Below the pieces are notes generated by a model. That model did not search any database and was not told the origin of the DNA. It saw only the letters and a list, made by a program, of their open reading frames with translations. A program made the position numbers and the translations under genes. From Sceloporus undulatus (Eukaryota > Chordata > Lepidosauria > Squamata > Phrynosomatidae): a stretch of 64,000 bases of DNA. The DNA lies in the NCBI RefSeq assembly GCF_019175285.1, contig NC_056529.1, forward strand, positions 1,660,231 to 1,724,230, in the 5' to 3' direction. Shown piece after piece: positions 46,401-55,700 of the stretch; the stretch's first letter is position 1; each line of letters opens with the position of its first letter.

Positions 46401-49400
46401 GGTGGCTCAGCTCCCCTGCGTGGTCTGTGGGCTGCGTGGAAGAGGAGGGGCAGCAGAACAGCATCTCCACACCAGAGGCCAAGAGCTGGAACAGGTAGGC
46501 TGCCTCATGGACCGGGGCTGCAGGATTTAACTGCCAAGAGCCCTACAGCCACAGCTGGCCCACAGACCCTCCGCAGCACTGGAGGAAGGTTGGGCAGCCA
46601 GGAGGCTCTCAAACTGGAGGGCGTTTCTATTCTTGCCTGAGCAGCCCCACTGTGCCCTTCAGCCGAAACAGCACCCTAAAGGGCTTGCCCAGGTGATTCC
46701 CTCCCCTCAGGCTTTATGGCAGGGGCTGGGATACAGGACAGAAGCCACACAGAGCCCAAAAAGTGCCACTGACCCCATTTTAATGTCATTTCCCTGATTG
46801 GCTGCCAAATTTTAGAGGTAAAGTATGAAACTCGTGCAGGCATGGCAAAGGGAGGGACATTTCTGGCACATGGTGGGCCAATTGAGGGAGAGGTTGCAGG
46901 CCATCATTTGGAGGGCTATCTTCACTCCCTGGCCCCCAGCTGGCAGATCCTGCTCTTTGCTCAGAGGCCCCAAAGGTTTGCACAGTAGAGAATATGGGTT
47001 GGTGTCACTAGATGCAGCACCCTGATGAACCTTCGGTGAAGGCGCTCTATTTAACTGTGGCATCCCACTGCCATGTTCCGGGGTCCTTTTCAACCCAGTC
47101 TTCTTGCCCCTTCCTCCCCTCCCCTGCCTTCTTCTTTGTCACAGCCGACTGAGGCACATAGTGGACGAGATGGTGAGGACCGAGCGTGAGTACGTGCGCT
47201 CCCTGCGCTACATCATGGAGAGCTACTTCCCCGAGATGGAGCGGCCAGACCTCCCCCAGGACCTGCGGGGGAAGCGGAGCGTCATTTTTGGGAACCTGGA
47301 GAAGCTCTATGGCTTCCACAGCCAGTATTTCTTGAGGGAGCTGGAGAGCTGCTGCGCCCACCCGCTGCGCGTCAGCCACTGCTTTCTGAGACACGTAAGA
47401 CACCCCGCTGCCTCTTGCTCCCTGGGTTGTGTCTCTTGGTCTGAGCACCTTGCTGGGAAGTAAGGCACAAAAGGGATGGCATCCCCACTGCAAAATCACT
47501 GGCAAACCAGTGAGGCCAGTCGTTGCAAACTGGGGAGAGTTTAGGGCAGGGGCACCACCTGCCCAACAGAGCTATTAGAGCTTGCAAGTGAAGATGCCTT
47601 CCATAGTTTCCCGTTGGCCACTTGCTTTCAGGGTGGGTCTGTCTCCTTCCCCACTAAAACCTGGTGTTTTCTAGCCGGAGGATTGGGCCCCCCATCCCCA
47701 GCTGACTTCTACCACCGAACTCGGGTGGTGCTTCTTCCCTTTTGCAGAAAGACCAGTTTGGGATGTATGCGCTGTATAGCAAAAACAAGCCCAAATCAGA
47801 TGCCCTCCTGGCCAGCCATGGGAACGCCTTCTTCAGGGTAAGTTCTCCACCGTTGGTTGGGGGGTGGGTTGGCATGCACCCTGGAGGCTACTCTCTAGGG
47901 CTACCATCTGCCTGGCCGCTGCTCTCAGCCCCCGGTCTCTCAGTCCAAGCAGATGCAGCTGGGGGACAAGATGGACCTGGCCTCCTACCTACTGAAGCCC
48001 ATCCAGCGCATGAGCAAATATGGTCTGCTCCTCAAGGACCTCCTCCGGCAGTGTGGGCAGGGCCAGGAGCAGGAGCAGGCTGACCTGCGGGCCGCTGAGG
48101 AGATGGTGCGCTTCCAGCTGCGGCATGGCAATGACCTCCTGGCCATGGATGCCATCAGGGACTGCGACGTACGTGTGGCCAGCCAAGCAGGGAGGGAGGA
48201 AGGGTGGTAGACACCTGGGGATTGTGCCCAGCAGCACCAGCTCTTGCCACCCTGTCCCCATGACCCTACCAGACGATGTGCTCTGCTACCGCATGTGAGA
48301 CACTGCTCCTCCACAGAGGGATGCCCTGTTCAGAGAGTTTCTTGTGGTAGGTCTGGCCCCAGAGATAGACCCTAGTGGAGCAGCCACAGGCCACAGCAAT
48401 TACAGCCAGGCTACTATAGAGCAGGCAATTGCCAGAGGGTCTCGCCCACCCTCCTCCTTTCCCTCCACCCCATCTAGGGTCATTCCCAGCTGCCCTTGGC
48501 TCCCCTCACCTCTGCTGATGCCACGGTTTCTGTGCCCAGGTGAACCTCAAGGAGCAGGGACAGCTGGTGCGCCAGGATGAGTTCAGCCTCTGCCTGGGCC
48601 GCAGGAAATGCCAGCGCCATGTCTTCCTCTTTGAGGACCTGATCCTTTTCAGCAAGCCTAAGCGGGTTGAGAGGGGCCTGGATGCCTACGTCTACAAGTG
48701 CTCCTTCAAGGCAAGGATCCGTGGACAAAGTGGACAAAAACAGACGTGGGTGGGCAGGGCAGGGCAGGGAGTCCCTTTGGTGATCTGCACCGGGGAAGCT
48801 GGCATCTCAAGGCAAGACAAGCAGCAGGCACTGGTGTCCCCACACTCCAGCAACGTGGTCATAGCCAGGATGCACTACCTGTGAGCCTTTGTGTCTCCTG
48901 CATGCACGGAGTGCCCTGTGTGTCCTGGGTAGATTCACAGTACACACACACACTAAGCCCTGTCCTCACGGTGTCTGCACTGGTAGCTGGCTGTGCTGGG
49001 CTTGCTGGGCCATGCCTTCCACACTGGCTACCCCCAAGAGATGTCTACAGTACCCACCTGGCCTCTCTGCAACTACCAAACATGCCAAGGCTGTGCCTGT
49101 CTGCCTGCTTTCTGCCTTACCCTCCCCATGCCCACCAGGCTGAGGCCATGGATGTGCCTGGGATGACCAACTCCGCTCTTCTCCTTGCAGACGGCAGACA
49201 TCGGCCTGACAGAGAACTCCGGGGAGAGTGGACTGCGCTTTGAGATCTGGTTCAGGAGACGGAAATCCAGCGACACTTACATCTTGCAAGCCAGCAATGC
49301 GGAGACCAAGCAGGCCTGGACCAGTGACATCGCCAGGATCCTGTGGGAGCAAGCAGCCCGCAACAAAGGTGACTTTCCGTGAATGCCCCAGCACTGGCTT

Positions 49401-50932
49401 TCCCCTGGGATGACTCACAGAGCTCTGGCCAGAGGCCTACATTGGGCTGGGTCTGGGGAGGGTCCTGGCCTGGCCCTCACTGCCTTTGTCACCCCCCCCC
49501 CAGAAATCCGCATGCAGGAGATGGTGTCCATGGGTGTAGGCAACAAGCCCTTCCTGGACATCAAGCCAAGTGAAGCCGCCATCCAGGACCGTGCTATTGA
49601 TTATATCATGAAAGGCCGAGGTAAGCGCCGTCTTGGCCACTTCTTTTCCCTTCCCTGGATCCGCCCAGGCGCTGACGTTTTGGGGTGTTGCTTTGTGGCA
49701 GGAGCAAGGACCCGGGCTTCCATTGCTGTCTCCCTCTTTGACCACGCCGCCCCCTACAAGAGACCGCAGGTGCCTCTGCTGGCCGGCAGCCCCCCTTCGT
49801 CGTCCTCTTCCTCCTCCGTGCTTGGCCCCCTCAATCTGCACATGTACCTAGACCAGGCCCTGCTGCCAAAGCTCCTGGCCCACAGCCGCCCCTTCGATGC
49901 CAGAACTTGCAGCGTGGAGGAGGACGAGATGGAGAACGAGACCAGCAGCCAGCCTTCCATGAGTATGTACGGCCGCCGGCTCTTCTGAGTGGCTTTCGTG
50001 AGTGGCGTGGGGTGGAAGATTTTCTGGAATGTGCCACTTCATTGGTGATCTCTTGCAAGTGGCCACTGGGTCTGGAGGTGAGGAGAGGAGAGACTGGGAA
50101 ACTCCCTGCTGCAGAGGTGACAGGAAAGGAAGAATGGGCAAGGCAGGTGGAGAGAGCACAAGGGATCCACTGGGTAATGGGTCTGAACGATCATGCACCA
50201 CAGTGGCAAGCAGAAAGAGGAAGGGGTGGGGAGGTCTCCCCTAGGGTCAGATTTGCTGAGGCTGAGGGTGCTTTCTCAGCCTGAAGGTCTGTCTCCTTGG
50301 GGGCTGCCTCAGACAGGCCTGAAGCCTCTTCTTTCTTCCTCCCCCAGCAACTGAGAGCTCTGGGTCCTCCTCCCAGGGCCGCTCTGCCAGCGGCTCCGAC
50401 AGCGGCTGCGTTTCCAGCGGCCCCCAGGAGAGCTGCCGCGATGACCTACCATGTTCGCCCTCCGTCCTGCCAGGGGACCAGCCTCATTTCCTCAAAAGCC
50501 AGTATGTGTCGGCGGTAAGTGGACTGGACCCCACAACAGTCCTGCCCTTTGTGTGGGGGTCTCCAAGCTCAAGGGCTGCCTTGACCTACATCCCTGCCTC
50601 ACATGCTAATCATTGCCAAGGTGGACTGGGGCCCCTTCTCTTTGGAATCTGCAGCTGAGACAGGAAGGCCTTCCCTCAGGTCAGGTGGGGTGTGAATGGG
50701 ATTGCCCCCACTGCCCCCACATCTGCTTTCTGGCCGTTCACGCTCTTACTCAGATGCTCTGCAGGCACTTTGGAGGGCTGTTGCCTCTTGGTTCTTGCCC
50801 ATGGCACTCTCTGCAGCCTCACAGGATCGTGCCAGTCGCTGCTGGGGGGGGGGCGCTGTGGATTCCTATATCCACCTCCCAACCACCCCCCGAATTCCTG
50901 ACCCGATGGATGATGCTGTCTTGCAGGTCTGA
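22421..50932 (+). CDS. PLEKHG4: PLEKHG4 (puratrophin-1) Rho guanine-nucleotide exchange factor
   Basis: DH-PH exchange factor for Rho-family GTPases. Exons: 22421-22423, 30379-30576, 33006-35034, 39030-39200, 39666-39789, 40083-40176, 41402-41488, 42214-42330, 42898-42996, 43416-43564, 43973-44111, 44687-44809, 44975-45166, 45590-46494, 47145-47394, 47748-47837, 47944-48168, 48540-48710, 49191-49368, 49504-49620, 49702-49962, 50348-50514, 50927-50932. Total 5895 bases, 1964 residues, in frame across every join. Order: N-terminal module (about 2-190), a low-complexity stretch, a CRAL-TRIO-like region (about 745-941), spectrin-like helices (942-1175), a Ser/Pro-rich linker, DH (about 1478-1665), PH (about 1666-1790) and a Ser-rich tail. 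DH and PH match human PLEKHG4 closely ([32 protein letters not shown]). Human PLEKHG4 as I remember it is 1191 residues and lacks the N-terminal module. The single-codon first exon is the weakest call. Confidence 0.94.
24360..24880 (-). repeat. CR1-like LINE 3' end, antisense to PLEKHG4
   Basis: The minus strand encodes the end of a CR1-type ORF2 ([17 protein letters not shown], then a [12 protein letters not shown] block) followed by a 3' region with CCCTAGGGAGGCGGTGGGGTC, matching the usual CR1 tail order. Frames are broken. Its terminal octamer repeats are not seen. Confidence 0.75.
26540..26565. repeat. (TTA)n microsatellite
   Basis: About eight TTA units in PLEKHG4 intron 1, just after a segment reading GCTGTGTTAGTCTG that also occurs in diverged form at 43690. 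Confidence 0.9.
27925..28275 (-). repeat. tRNA-derived SINE with an internal insertion
   Basis: In reverse orientation, the tail (GTTGTTGTTGTT) lies at 27928, the body (TTCTTGGCAGAATTTG, GGGTGTGACTTGCCTAAAG, GTGGGTTTCCAGGGCTGAGC) up to 28060, and the tRNA head (GGGGATTCGAACCCTGGTCTC) at 28208-28228. About 145 bases of foreign sequence (28062-28206) separate body from head; they start GACGTAGCTAGGATTTTAGGA and include a G run. Confidence 0.7.
30379..35034 (+). CDS. PLEKHG4: PLEKHG4 exons 2-3: N-terminal module and low-complexity region
   Basis: Exon 2 (30379-30576) and the 2029-base exon 3 (33006-35034) encode residues 2-744. The first 190 or so residues form a conserved-looking module ([61 protein letters not shown]) that I recall from PLEKHG4B. 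Residues from about 393 (DWRYAMCSY) correspond to the very start of human PLEKHG4 (DWRFAVCSF). The rest is Gly/Ser/Pro/Glu-rich with no predicted fold. The exon ends at 35034 in phase 1 before GTAGGG, although the frame stays open beyond. Confidence 0.88.
31420..31500. repeat. (TTA)n with adjoining repeat tail
   Basis: About 15 TTA units followed by AACTTTTATTTATAAAGCGC and TGTAAATTTACACAGCACTG, a short palindromic tail that commonly accompanies such runs in lizard DNA. Family not named. Confidence 0.7.
32229..32703. repeat. Fold-back element interrupted by a MITE
   Basis: Left arm 32229-32303 (GCCCTTTGCAGGGATCATGT ... GCAGTCCAGATGAAAC) is repeated in reverse complement at about 32630-32703 with roughly 10 differences. 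Between the arms lie a second small hairpin (TGAGGTCTGGCATT at 32304-32317 against AATGCCAAACCTCA at 32342-32355) and a pogo/Tigger-like element (32352-32625). Confidence 0.75.
32352..32625. mobile_element. Pogo/Tigger-like non-autonomous DNA element (MITE)
   Basis: The right end reads CGTATCCCGAGGTACCACTG followed by TA. Its reverse complement CAGTGGTACCTCGGGATACG is a pogo/Tigger-type terminal repeat, and the left end (CAGAAGTGCTCCCTCGGGTTACG) is a diverged partner. The interior consists of repeated TTCGTAACCCGAA palindromes and has no coding capacity. Mobilised in trans by a Tc1-mariner-class transposase, by family analogy. Left edge approximate. Confidence 0.7.
35035..39029 (+). other. 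PLEKHG4 intron 3
   Basis: 4 kb. It includes a repeat piece at 35395-35480 (TTTTATTGGCCAACCAGAAT, then GAAGCTTCACTGGCTTCTTCACCAGGCA), which is the same family as the fold-back at 62601-62750. There is also a repeat-like block at 36130-36240 (GGTTTTCATGGCAAAAGGCA), a C run at 36329-36346, and a moderately open frame near 36420-36635 with no recognised product. No PLEKHG4 exon is seen. Confidence 0.5.
39030..42330 (+). CDS. PLEKHG4: PLEKHG4 exons 4-8: CRAL-TRIO-like region
   Basis: Five exons (39030-39200, 39666-39789, 40083-40176, 41402-41488, 42214-42330) encode about residues 744-941. Landmarks shared with human PLEKHG4 are [29 protein letters not shown] and [12 protein letters not shown]. 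This is the Sec14/CRAL-TRIO-like segment that precedes spectrin-like helices in Dbl-type factors of this group; ligand unknown. The donor of exon 5 is weak (GTCTGT), but both phase and the human exon join support it. Confidence 0.88.
40177..41401 (+). other. PLEKHG4 intron 6
   Basis: 1.2 kb. A segment at 40540-40640 (TGTAAGCTATCTTGTATCCC, then TAATAATAATAA) resembles a decayed LINE 3' tail. Otherwise no signal. Confidence 0.4.
42898..45166 (+). CDS. PLEKHG4: PLEKHG4 exons 9-13: spectrin-like helical region
   Basis: Exons 42898-42996, 43416-43564, 43973-44111, 44687-44809 and 44975-45166 encode residues 942-1175. They are rich in Leu, Glu, Gln and Ala in heptad-like spacing ([29 protein letters not shown]), consistent with spectrin-type helices. 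Exon 11 uses the second of two close acceptors, since only 43973 keeps phase; its donor is GTTTGT, weaker than consensus. Confidence 0.87.
43676..43760. repeat. Interspersed repeat fragment
   Basis: GGCAGCCATGTTAGTCTGTA and CAGAATCTTGTGGTACCTTA are strings of a repeat widespread in reptiles. Diverged relatives occur at 26500-26530 and 61275-61310. Class not assigned. Confidence 0.5.
45590..46494 (+). CDS. PLEKHG4: PLEKHG4 exon 14: linker before DH
   Basis: 905 bases encoding residues 1176-1477. The start ([15 protein letters not shown] ... [13 protein letters not shown]) is still helical. The remainder is a Ser/Pro/Cys-rich linker ending with [10 protein letters not shown] and RTLSEPAHC, which match the human linker strings KAYSFDRN and QSLSEPACHC. 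It ends in phase 2 before GTAGGC. Confidence 0.9.
47145..48168 (+). CDS. PLEKHG4: PLEKHG4 exons 15-17: DH (RhoGEF) catalytic domain
   Basis: Exons 47145-47394, 47748-47837 and 47944-48168 encode about residues 1477-1665. The three DH conserved regions are visible: CR1 ([16 protein letters not shown], with the invariant TE-x-x-Y-V), CR2 ([15 protein letters not shown]) and CR3 ([23 protein letters not shown], with the KPIQR-x-x-KY signature). All key residues for GTPase contact appear present, so the domain should be catalytically able. Confidence 0.96.
48540..49620 (+). CDS. PLEKHG4: PLEKHG4 exons 18-20: PH domain
   Basis: Exons 48540-48710, 49191-49368 and 49504-49620 encode residues 1666-1821. 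The PH fold is shown by [49 protein letters not shown] and the final helix [15 protein letters not shown] with its invariant Trp. The intron between exons 18 and 19 starts with GC (GCAAGG at 48711) instead of GT. Confidence 0.94.
48711..49190 (+). other. PLEKHG4: GC-AG intron 18 of PLEKHG4
   Basis: The donor is AAG|GCAAGG and the acceptor CTTGCAG. No GT nearby keeps phase 0 and the human-like junction [13 protein letters not shown] donors occur at about one percent of vertebrate introns and usually show the strong AG|GCAAG context seen here. Confidence 0.8.
50348..50932 (+). CDS. PLEKHG4: PLEKHG4 exons 22-23: Ser-rich tail and C-terminus
   Basis: Exon 22 (50348-50514) encodes a Ser/Gly-rich tail like that of human ([11 protein letters not shown]) and ends at a GTAAGT donor after SQYVSA. 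The acceptor TTGCAG at 50921-50926 opens exon 23 with GTC TGA, adding a single Val before the stop at 50930-50932. The resulting C-terminus, S-A-V, fits a class I PDZ ligand. If the donor were not used, the frame would run on into intron sequence. Confidence 0.7.
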
Positions 50933-52350
50933 AGGCCACTTTCTGTGATGTTTCAGAGGATCCTGGAAGGAGGAGGAGCCTGGTGTGTGTCCTGACCAGA
51001 CACTGGGAGTCCTCCATGGCGACAACCCACGTCTGAACATGGCTGCAGCCCAGGGCATGAGGAGTGCCCTCTGCCTTGCCATTTTGTGTTAAGAGTGGGT
51101 CAGTCTACTCCCTGCCTTCGCCTTTGATTCAGGAGAGTGGCTCTGGGCGCCAGGGGAGGGTTGGGGCCTGAAGCCGCTTCTGTTAAGAATTGCACAGGGC
51201 CAGGACAGACCAACTGACTGGCCGCTTGCCATGGTTTTTGAACAACTGACTTGGTTTTATTCTACAAGCTGCACATTTTAAAGAGTTCTAAGCACAGAAG
51301 GAAACGAAGTATTTATTTTTTAGAAACAGAGCTGACATCCTCTGTCCACTGAACCCTGTGATCCAGGCCAGTTCTCTTTGTTTAGTGTTTGCCTGATGTT
51401 GAGATAATTTATTGCTTTGTCCTTCCAATTAATTCCTTCATTAACAGATTCCAGGGCTGCTTCCTCAGTGCCAGGGCGACCCACTTGCCCATCCGTCTCT
51501 GCCTGGCAGGAGAAGGAGAAAAGCACGCAGCTCACCCCCCCCCCAAGCACTCCTGCTTTGGTGGCGGGTAGCTGCCTCTCTCCCCTTCGGTCTGCATGGC
51601 AAGATGGTGGTGGAAGGCTTGCGCTGTTGCAAAGGGCCAGGGGCAAAGTCGGGGGGGGGGGTTGTTTCCTGCCCCTTGTACTAAAAAGAACCCCAAATTC
51701 CCTAAGCTGGGAACTCAACAGCCGTTTCCCCCTGAGGGGCTTGATTTCAACTTGCAGGGAGTTTCTCTTGGGGTGCTCTTCCCTGGGACTTTGGTGGGGC
51801 ATGCATGGGGGCCTTCTGCCACCCTCCTTGGCCCCCTCGGGACCACTGAGCCCCCCTGGATGATGGTGCAGGGCATGGCTTGAGGCCGCCATTGCTGTTC
51901 TGCTTCTCCTAGCTTTGCTCAGTTGCCTTGCTCTTAACCAAATGCCCTTGTTGTTCATAAACCCCACTGCTGTGGATATGGCTCTTATTTTGTAGAGTTA
52001 TTTAATATGCTGGAATTTCTTCAGCGGCCTTGTCTTTCTTCTAAGAATTGAATACTAAAGCCCTTTGATACAACAGCACTGTGGAGGAGCAGGAATGGCT
52101 GCAGGGGAGTCCATACTTGCGTTTCTGTTTCTTGGCTAATCTTCTGTTTTTCTTGAGGGAAGAGGCTTCCTGGGAATGGAAGGGAGTTTGGAATTGATTT
52201 GGCAAGAGCCCTTATCTCATCCGCACCCGAAACCCCTCAAATGAGGCTGTTGTTTTCACTGCTGGGGAACAAATTCCTTCATGTGTGCCTGGCACCAATG
52301 TTATTTTAAGGTTTGACTGAATTACTAAATAATAAAAAGTTGCTTCTTCC
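50933..52350 (+). other. PLEKHG4: PLEKHG4 3' UTR
   Basis: About 1.4 kb of non-coding sequence follow the stop, with G and C runs but no obvious repeat, up to the poly(A) signal at 52331. Confidence 0.6.
52331..52336 (+). terminator. PLEKHG4: PLEKHG4 poly(A) signal AATAAA
   Basis: Canonical AATAAA inside CTAAATAATAAAAAG, followed within 25 bases by T-rich sequence; expected cleavage near 52350. It is about 285 bases from the opposing KCTD19 signal. Confidence 0.75.
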
Positions 52351-52619
52351 AGGCGTTGTTTATCATATAGTCATTTCCCCTTTAGGGTCTCCTTCATTCT
52401 CAGCTTAAAAGGTGTGCCAGCTTTCCTGTCTGCACATTGTGCTTTATGTGCCTGGTGGCTGGTGGAGGCTGTGGGCCTCTGGGCTGGATCCGCCAGGCCT
52501 TGGCTCTGAATGCCCCCCCCGACCTCCAAGAAGCTCCCTGGGCTCAGAAATAAGGGGAGGGGGACACCATGGGCTTCCCAATGGGCTTGCGCATGATTCA
52601 GATTGACCCAGAGTTGAGT

Positions 52620-52625
52620 TTTATT
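52620..52625 (-). terminator. KCTD19: KCTD19 poly(A) signal overlapping the stop codon
   Basis: Reads GAATAAAAC on the minus strand: the codon GAA is followed by the stop TAA, and the hexamer AATAAA spans both. Cleavage is expected around 52595-52610. Confidence 0.6.
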
Positions 52626-52737
52626 CAGAATTCTGTAAATACTTCTCTATGACAAAATGAGAGAGTGATTTAAAATATCCCCGTTTAACCAGGAGGTCAA
52701 TGCAGGAGCTGTACTTCCATGCAAATGGCAGAGAAAA
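52621..52737 (-). CDS. KCTD19: KCTD19 last exon with stop inside poly(A) signal
   Basis: Codes for [20 protein letters not shown] and the terminal EKYLQNSE, matching the human end GKYLQED. The stop TAA (52623-52621) lies inside AATAAA (52625-52620), and no other AATAAA follows before PLEKHG4's 3' end, so the 3' UTR is probably only about 10-30 bases. Confidence 0.88.
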   Translation of the reverse strand, partial: FSLPFAWKYSSCIDLLVKRGYFKSLSHFVIEKYLQNSE

Positions 52738-55700
52738 CTGAAAGGAAAAGACAGAGGTTAGGGACTGGTTCGGGGTAGGAAGACACTCTGACCGCCCCCC
52801 TTCCCCTAGGGATGGGGGTCACTTCTGGGGGGTTTTTCAGGCTGACCCACTGCCTTCAAAGTCAAATGCCTTTGGAGGGAAGAGAGCTCCATCTCATCTC
52901 ATCTCCAGCTGCACAAGACATGTCCAGCATGTGCCCCATTTTGTGGCAGTTAAAGGGCTGTGTTGGGGGAAAAGAAGGACAAAGGTATACAGCCATTGCA
53001 AATGGGGCCCCACATTATGGAAGAGGTTAAAGGGGAGCCTGAGCCCCTCCTGAAAGAGAAGCCACAAAGCAGGGAGGTCAAGTCCTCTGCCTCTGCAGGC
53101 CCCACTTACTTCGACCCACTTTAGCAATTTCTCACATGCAGAGCTACTGGCTTTAAAGGGGGCCATGTTCAGCAAGTCAGCCACAAACTGCTGGGCCGTG
53201 ATCTGCAGGCTCTGCAAGAGAAGGGGGCTTCAGGCATGGACCAGAAGCAGAGCCACTTCCCTCTGCAGAGGTCTTGGGAGGAGGGAGATGGGACGGCCAG
53301 GTCTCCATCCATCCATCCATTCACTGGAGTCCCCTGAGGCCTGGGAGACGCTCCCAGTGGCATGGAGGGGACAGCCAAGCCCACCCAGGCCAGCTTACCC
53401 AGAGCCTTTGCACAAGCAGCTCTATCCTGGCTGTGGTCCCTTTGGGGTCCTTCTGCCTTATGGACTCTAAGATTATGTCTGTGAGGAAACGGTGGCACTT
53501 GCGGGCATAGAAGATCTCCTCTTGGGACAGCGGAAAGCTCAGGAAGACAATCTCTAGAAGAGCAAAGCGTTCTTCATCTCCGTCAACCGTCATGCGGCCT
53601 CAACACCTCTGGTATTTGGGTGCTTCAGATGAAGCAGGGCATGGCTGCCATCCCATCCTCCCTGAGGCATTGTTGGGAGCATGCTGACGGCTAACGGGGG
53701 CACACCTGTGTGTGTGTTCTCCCATTCGCTTGAATGCCAGTCTGCAGGCACTGGGGCTCTTCCCCACTTAGGGATGGGGTCACTTCTTTGGGGTGGGGAC
53801 AGGTTTCCAGTGTCTCCTCTCCACAGCCTCCCCAATTGGCTCTTCTCAAACCCCGCCCCCCAATATTAGTGATTTCAGCTGCATTGAAATGTAGCCTCCA
53901 CTCCAACCCATCCCTCCTCCAGCATGGGAGAAGTTTTGACATCTGCTCTGCTGGACCCTGAGATGAGTGGCAGCGGAGGGGAGTCCCCATCTTGGCAGGT
54001 CTCACAGAGATCCATGTGTCCTTTGAGGGGCTTGGTGCCCCATCCACCCACCAAGAGTGGTTGGTGCTTGTGACGCTCCAGTCAAGTGGGCCCCTTCCCT
54101 CCCACCCCATCGCCCTTGCTAGCCAGGATCTTCCTGGCAGCCTCTGGCTTTCCAAGTGCAGATGGACCAGGCTTTACCTGAGGATGCTGGGTCGGCCAGA
54201 GCACCGGCCAGATTAAGGCCTCCCAGGGATGTGCTATAGAGAATGCTCCCTTCATGAGATGTGCAAGAGCCATCACAAGCCACTACAGGAGGATGGTCCA
54301 CTTTCAGGATGAAGCCAGTGTGGCCCTGTGGCTTGTGGGAGATCGGGTGGCTAGTCAGCTCTGGGAACGGCCCTGGAAATAAAAGCATTGCCTTTAAATC
54401 AACAGAGACCATGGTGTTGTTGGGGCAGTATGTGTTTAGTCTGAAAGGAACTCTTATAATATTATAATGTTTTGGTAGCTCACATGTCTGCCCAGGACAC
54501 CTGAGTCAGATGTCAGGCGAAGGGCCAGCAGAAAATGGCCAGTCTGGACACACACACCCCGACCTGGCCAAAGTCAGACCTAGCCACAGAAAACCCAGGA
54601 CCTCTACCATGCAAAAGGGATCTTCTTTTGTGCTGTACTTCTGTGGCAAGTCCCCCATTTGCTACCACTAGACCAGGACATTTTGTAGATGGGAACGCAG
54701 CAAGAGACTTTCCCACCACGGCCCCCTCCTTGCTCTGGCCAGAGCCGGGAGAAGGCGGTGGTTGCTGCCGCCTTGGCTGGACCTTGACTGGTGGCAGGTA
54801 CTGGGTCCTGTCCAGTCTCAGGGCCAGGGCCAGGGGCGAAGCTTGGCTGGGCCTGGCTGGACTTGGGGCGGAGGTGGCCAAGGGAACGCCTGCCCTGCGA
54901 GGCTGTCTGGAAGAGAGGGATGGTGGGTGGGCAACCTCTGAAGGCAGGGGTCCCCAGAAGAGTCCCAGCAGCCCTTCCTTTTTGGAGGAGGAAAAGGGAA
55001 GGAGGGCACATCTTTCTTCCCAACCAACCAACACCACCTGATGCAAATTCTCATGCAAACTCCCAAAGGAAGAGCAAAGGAGGACGGTCCCCCTCACCTG
55101 TCTCTCTCTCTTTGCTGGCAACCTTTCCTCCGGTGTGACGGACCTCCTCAGGAGTGCCATCTCCTCCTGTCTTGCCAAGCCAACGCTCAGGAGGGAGTGT
55201 GCCTAGCGTGGGCTGCCCAGCCTTCGGTGGCACAGGTTGGATGAGGAAGCCGTTTTGAGAGGGCCCAGGACTGGAGACCTCAAAGCTGCTGGCCAGTGGC
55301 TGGTTGCAAGAGGCTCTCTTTTCAGCCTCTTTTTCTGCCCTGAGGCCGCCGGACACCAGTGGCAATGATGGTGGTGGTGGTGGTCCAGGGGTTGGCAGCT
55401 GGGGTTGGCAGCGCCTGCAGCTCACCATATCCCAACCTTGGACCAGGGAAATGAGCTTCTGGATGGGGGTGTCCTTGTTCTCTGACCTCCTGGCCCCACT
55501 GCCCCTTGCTCCCCTCTTCCTGGGGGGGCTTTCAGGCCGCCTGGGGCTGAAGGGATTGGCCAACCCCTCGGAGAAAGGACTCCGTCGCTTCACTCCTTTG
55601 GCTGGGGCAATACGCATTCCCCTTCCACTCTCTTTGGCATTTGCGTTTGGGTCTGGTGCCTCTCTCCTTACACTCCAGTTACTGGCCACAGCAATATGCA

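Noticed and set aside
45464-46498. Start of PLEKHG4 exon 14 placed at 45464
   Set aside because: The frame is open upstream, but the CTCTGCAG acceptor at 45582-45589 and phase with exon 13 place the exon start at 45590.
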